Positions 61,887 to 64,000 of a stretch of 64,000 nt of DNA are shown here, piece after piece. Below the pieces are notes generated by a model, which saw only the letters and a program-made list of their open reading frames with translations, made no database searches and was not told where the DNA came from. Both the position numbers and the translations under genes were made by a program. The stretch lies in assembly GCF_009789555.1 (NCBI RefSeq), contig NZ_CP046902.1, forward strand, positions 546,001 to 610,000, in the 5' to 3' direction. Position 1 is the first letter of the stretch; every line of letters begins with the position of its first letter. This DNA is from Stutzerimonas stutzeri (GTDB lineage: Bacteria > Pseudomonadota > Gammaproteobacteria > Pseudomonadales > Pseudomonadaceae).

Positions 61887-63000
61887 ATGGACGGTGCGCT
61901 GCCCGATCTGGCTCTGCGAAATGCCGGGCCGGGCCTGGCTGGCAATCTGGCCGGAAGACAGCAGGCTACAACTGGTGCTGTATTGCGCGCTGGGCCTGGG
62001 CGGCTTGACCCTCCTGGTGATGCTTCAGGTCATGCTGCTGGGAGAGGTCGCACGGCGCCGCTCGGCACGGCGGCAATCGTTCAACGACCAGTGGCGTCCG
62101 TTCTTTGCCCTCTGTTGCCTCGACGACGAATTACCGGAGCCAGTTCCCGAGCTGCCTCGCAATCGCCAGTTGTGGTTTCTTCTGCAATGGAACCGTACCC
62201 AGTTGCAGTTGCGCGGTGCGGCCAGGGCGCGGATGAATCGTGCCCTAGCCGCGCTCGGCATGGACCATCAGGCCCTGGCGCTGCTGCGTGGGCGGGTACG
62301 CGCCAAGCTGATCGGGCTGACCTGCCTGCGTCACCTGGCCGATCCTGCCCACTGGGAGGCGGTACAACCGCTGCTTATGAACCACAACGTGATCGTCTCG
62401 CTGGCCGCGGCGCAGACGCTGATCGCGATGGACGCTCCCCGCGCGATGCAGCTGATCCTGCCTGCTGCCGTAACGCGTCCAGACTGGGCTTTGCCGCGCC
62501 TGGCCAGCCTCTGCCAGCAAGCCGGTGAACAGGCGGTGACGCTGCCCTTGCTGATCACGCTGAACGGTTCCGAAGATCCTCGACGCGAGCGGCTGGTCGC
62601 CCTGCTGGTTCATGGCGACCCCTGCCACGCGGCGCCCTGGGCACGCGCACGGCTCGAGGAAGATGCCGCGCCGGAGCAACTGCAGGTCGCGCTGCGTTGT
62701 CTCTGCGAGCTGGGCGATCCCCGCGACCGTGACCGGCTGTTACGCGCCATGGACCACAGCCATGCCGATGTGCGCCTGGCGGCGCTCAAAGCCCTGCACC
62801 ATCAGGCGCGCAGCGACGACGGAGCGCTTTTCCTACGGTTGCTGGGCGATGCCAGCTGGTGGGTTCGCCAGACTGCCGCCGATTGCCTGGTCACGCTGCC
62901 AGGCATGACCCCCGAACGGCTGCACGCATTGCTGGGTCAGGTGCACGACCGCTACGGACAGGACGCGCTGCGCCGCGCCATTGCGGAGATCAGACCGTGA
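61876..63000 (+). CDS. Membrane-anchored HEAT-repeat protein
   Basis: The 374-residue protein has one N-terminal helix (about 30-55: LQLVLYCALGLGGLTLLVMLQVMLL), then repeated helical pairs with the HEAT pattern (ALALLRGRVRAKLIGLTCLRHLADP, VSLAAAQTLIAMDAP, VRLAALKALHHQARSDDGALFLRLLGDASWWVRQTAADCLV). It resembles cyclase- or phycobilisome-lyase-type HEAT proteins in architecture only. A scaffold role linking the glycosyltransferase and the outer-membrane barrel is plausible. ATG 61876 overlaps the previous stop by 11 bases. Confidence 0.85.
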   Translation: MPSEWTVRCPIWLCEMPGRAWLAIWPEDSRLQLVLYCALGLGGLTLLVMLQVMLLGEVARRRSARRQSFNDQWRPFFALCCLDDELPEPVPELPRNRQLWFLLQWNRTQLQLRGAARARMNRALAALGMDHQALALLRGRVRAKLIGLTCLRHLADPAHWEAVQPLLMNHNVIVSLAAAQTLIAMDAPRAMQLILPAAVTRPDWALPRLASLCQQAGEQAVTLPLLITLNGSEDPRRERLVALLVHGDPCHAAPWARARLEEDAAPEQLQVALRCLCELGDPRDRDRLLRAMDHSHADVRLAALKALHHQARSDDGALFLRLLGDASWWVRQTAADCLVTLPGMTPERLHALLGQVHDRYGQDALRRAIAEIRP

Positions 63001-64000
63001 ACATCGACTGGCTCTGGTGGCTGCAACTGGGTTTCATCCTCTATTTCCTGTTGCTCAACGGCATGTACCTGTTACTCAACGTGCTGTCGATGGCCAGCCT
63101 CACCCATTACATTCGCCAACGCGCCGAAACCGGTGAGGTCGCGCCTTATCTCGGCGTGGAACCTCCCGTATCGGTGCTCATGCCGGCGTTCAACGAAGAA
63201 ACGACGATTCGCACCTCGGTGCGCTCGATGTTGCAGCTTCAGTACCCTGAATTCGAAGTGGTGGTCATCAACGACGGCTCGAAGGACAACACACTGGCCG
63301 TGCTCATCGACGAATTCGATCTGGTGCCCCATCCGGAGCCGCTGCGCCAGGCGGTGTCGCATCAACCGGTACAGGCGATCTATCGCTCACGGCGCTACGC
63401 CAACCTTCGGGTGATCGACAAGCTCAACGGCGGCAAGGCCGACGCGCTCAACGCCGGCATCAACGCCGCCCGCCATGGCCTGTTCTGCGGCGTCGACGCC
63501 GACTCCATCCTCCAGCGCGACAGCCTGCTGCGGGTGGTCCAACCCTTTCTCGAAGACGAGCGCACCGTGGCCGCTGGCGGCACCGTGCGTATCGCCAACG
63601 GATCAGAGGTGCGTGGCGGTTTCCTGATCCGCGCCGGGTTGCCGGACAACTGGCTGGCGCGCTTCCAGATCGTCGAATACCTGCGGGCCTTTCTGTTCGG
63701 CCGCCTCGGCTGGTCGCCAATCAACGCGGTTCTGATCATTTCGGGCGCCTTCGGCCTGTTCGATCGCGAGCGGGTCATGGCCGTCGGAGGCTATCGCACC
63801 GACACTGTCGGCGAAGACATGGAGTTGGTGGTGCGGCTGCATCGATATCATCGCGAACACCGCATTCCCTACCGCATCCGTTATCTCCCGGACCCAATCT
63901 GCTGGACCGAATGCCCAGAAGACATCGGCACCCTCGGGCGCCAGCGCAGCCGCTGGCAACGCGGGCTGGCCGAAAGCCTGAGCCGTCATACGCGCCTCGC
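62997..64000 (+). CDS. Processive family-2 glycosyltransferase (partial)
   Basis: A GTG start (GTGA overlap with the HEAT gene stop) opens a frame that runs off the right edge after 334 codons. It has an N-terminal helix (VNIDWLWWLQLGFILYFLLLNGMYLLLN), the GT2 nucleotide segment VSVLMPAFNEETTI and VVVINDGSKDNT, the DxD of GVDADS, the TVGEDMEL acid, and QRSRWQRG (the QxxRW motif of processive enzymes). This is the arrangement of PgaC/cellulose-synthase-like polymerases. The C-terminal helices lie beyond the window. Confidence 0.92.
   Translation, partial: MNIDWLWWLQLGFILYFLLLNGMYLLLNVLSMASLTHYIRQRAETGEVAPYLGVEPPVSVLMPAFNEETTIRTSVRSMLQLQYPEFEVVVINDGSKDNTLAVLIDEFDLVPHPEPLRQAVSHQPVQAIYRSRRYANLRVIDKLNGGKADALNAGINAARHGLFCGVDADSILQRDSLLRVVQPFLEDERTVAAGGTVRIANGSEVRGGFLIRAGLPDNWLARFQIVEYLRAFLFGRLGWSPINAVLIISGAFGLFDRERVMAVGGYRTDTVGEDMELVVRLHRYHREHRIPYRIRYLPDPICWTECPEDIGTLGRQRSRWQRGLAESLSRHTRL

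Overview
The window is a dense, high-GC chromosomal segment of a Pseudomonas-like gammaproteobacterium, most likely the Stutzerimonas (Pseudomonas stutzeri) group. This rests on a DUF2388-type protein, a near-complete spuABCDEFGH-spuI plus aguR-aguB-aguA polyamine locus laid out as in Pseudomonas aeruginosa, a DesB-like desaturase, and G/C-ending codons throughout. No database search was possible, so family calls come from motifs and remembered relatives. I saw no rRNA, CRISPR array, phage, transposase or origin.

Layout. 1-5.3 kb: the end of a DUF2388 gene, osmC, a TRAP transporter with a divergent binding-protein gene, and a methyltransferase. 5.38 kb: tRNA-Thr(TGT) with its own promoter and terminator. 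6.2-9.7 kb: a three-gene surface-polysaccharide cluster (flippase, nitroreductase-like, pyruvyl-transferase family) behind a 570-base gene-free stretch. 9.8-11.1 kb: a CtaG-like and a VanZ-like membrane protein. 11.4-14.9 kb: an MCE lipid-transport operon (STAS-MlaE, MlaF, MlaD, auxiliary lipoprotein). 15.0-19.9 kb: an HlyD/RbbA/YhhJ export system. 20.5-23.9 kb: rmlBACD for dTDP-L-rhamnose. 24.0-30.7 kb: dctBD and dctPQM, a C4-dicarboxylate sensor pair and TRAP transporter joined by a textbook sigma-54 promoter. 30.8-35.5 kb: a 2OG dioxygenase, a DUF2059-like protein, an alpha/beta hydrolase, a thioredoxin-like protein and a chemoreceptor. 35.6-49.6 kb: polyamine and agmatine uptake and catabolism. 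49.7-52.0 kb: a PAS-GGDEF protein and a desaturase.

The last 11.5 kb (52.5-64.0 kb, running off the edge) is the most unusual part. Tightly packed, mostly overlapping genes encode a single receiver, a GAF/PAS histidine kinase, a second receiver, an Hpt-REC-REC-GGDEF protein, a CHASE3 hybrid kinase, a third receiver, a YaiO-type outer-membrane barrel, a membrane-anchored HEAT-repeat protein and a processive family-2 glycosyltransferase. I read this as a self-contained phosphorelay and c-di-GMP module wired to exopolysaccharide synthesis and export. YaiO plus a GT2 enzyme recalls the poorly studied E. coli yaiO-yaiP-yaiS group. Several receiver domains have lost their phosphoacceptor, which suggests the phosphoryl flow is routed through the three stand-alone receivers.

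Shared themes are uptake of organic acids and polyamines with dedicated control, and envelope building (rhamnose, lipid transport, polysaccharide). Regulatory sites read directly from the sequence include a GG-N10-GC promoter for dctP, a FliA-like promoter embedded in a 10-bp inverted repeat before the chemoreceptor, paired GATA/TATC-type elements before aguB, and intercistronic hairpins after both dctP and spuD.
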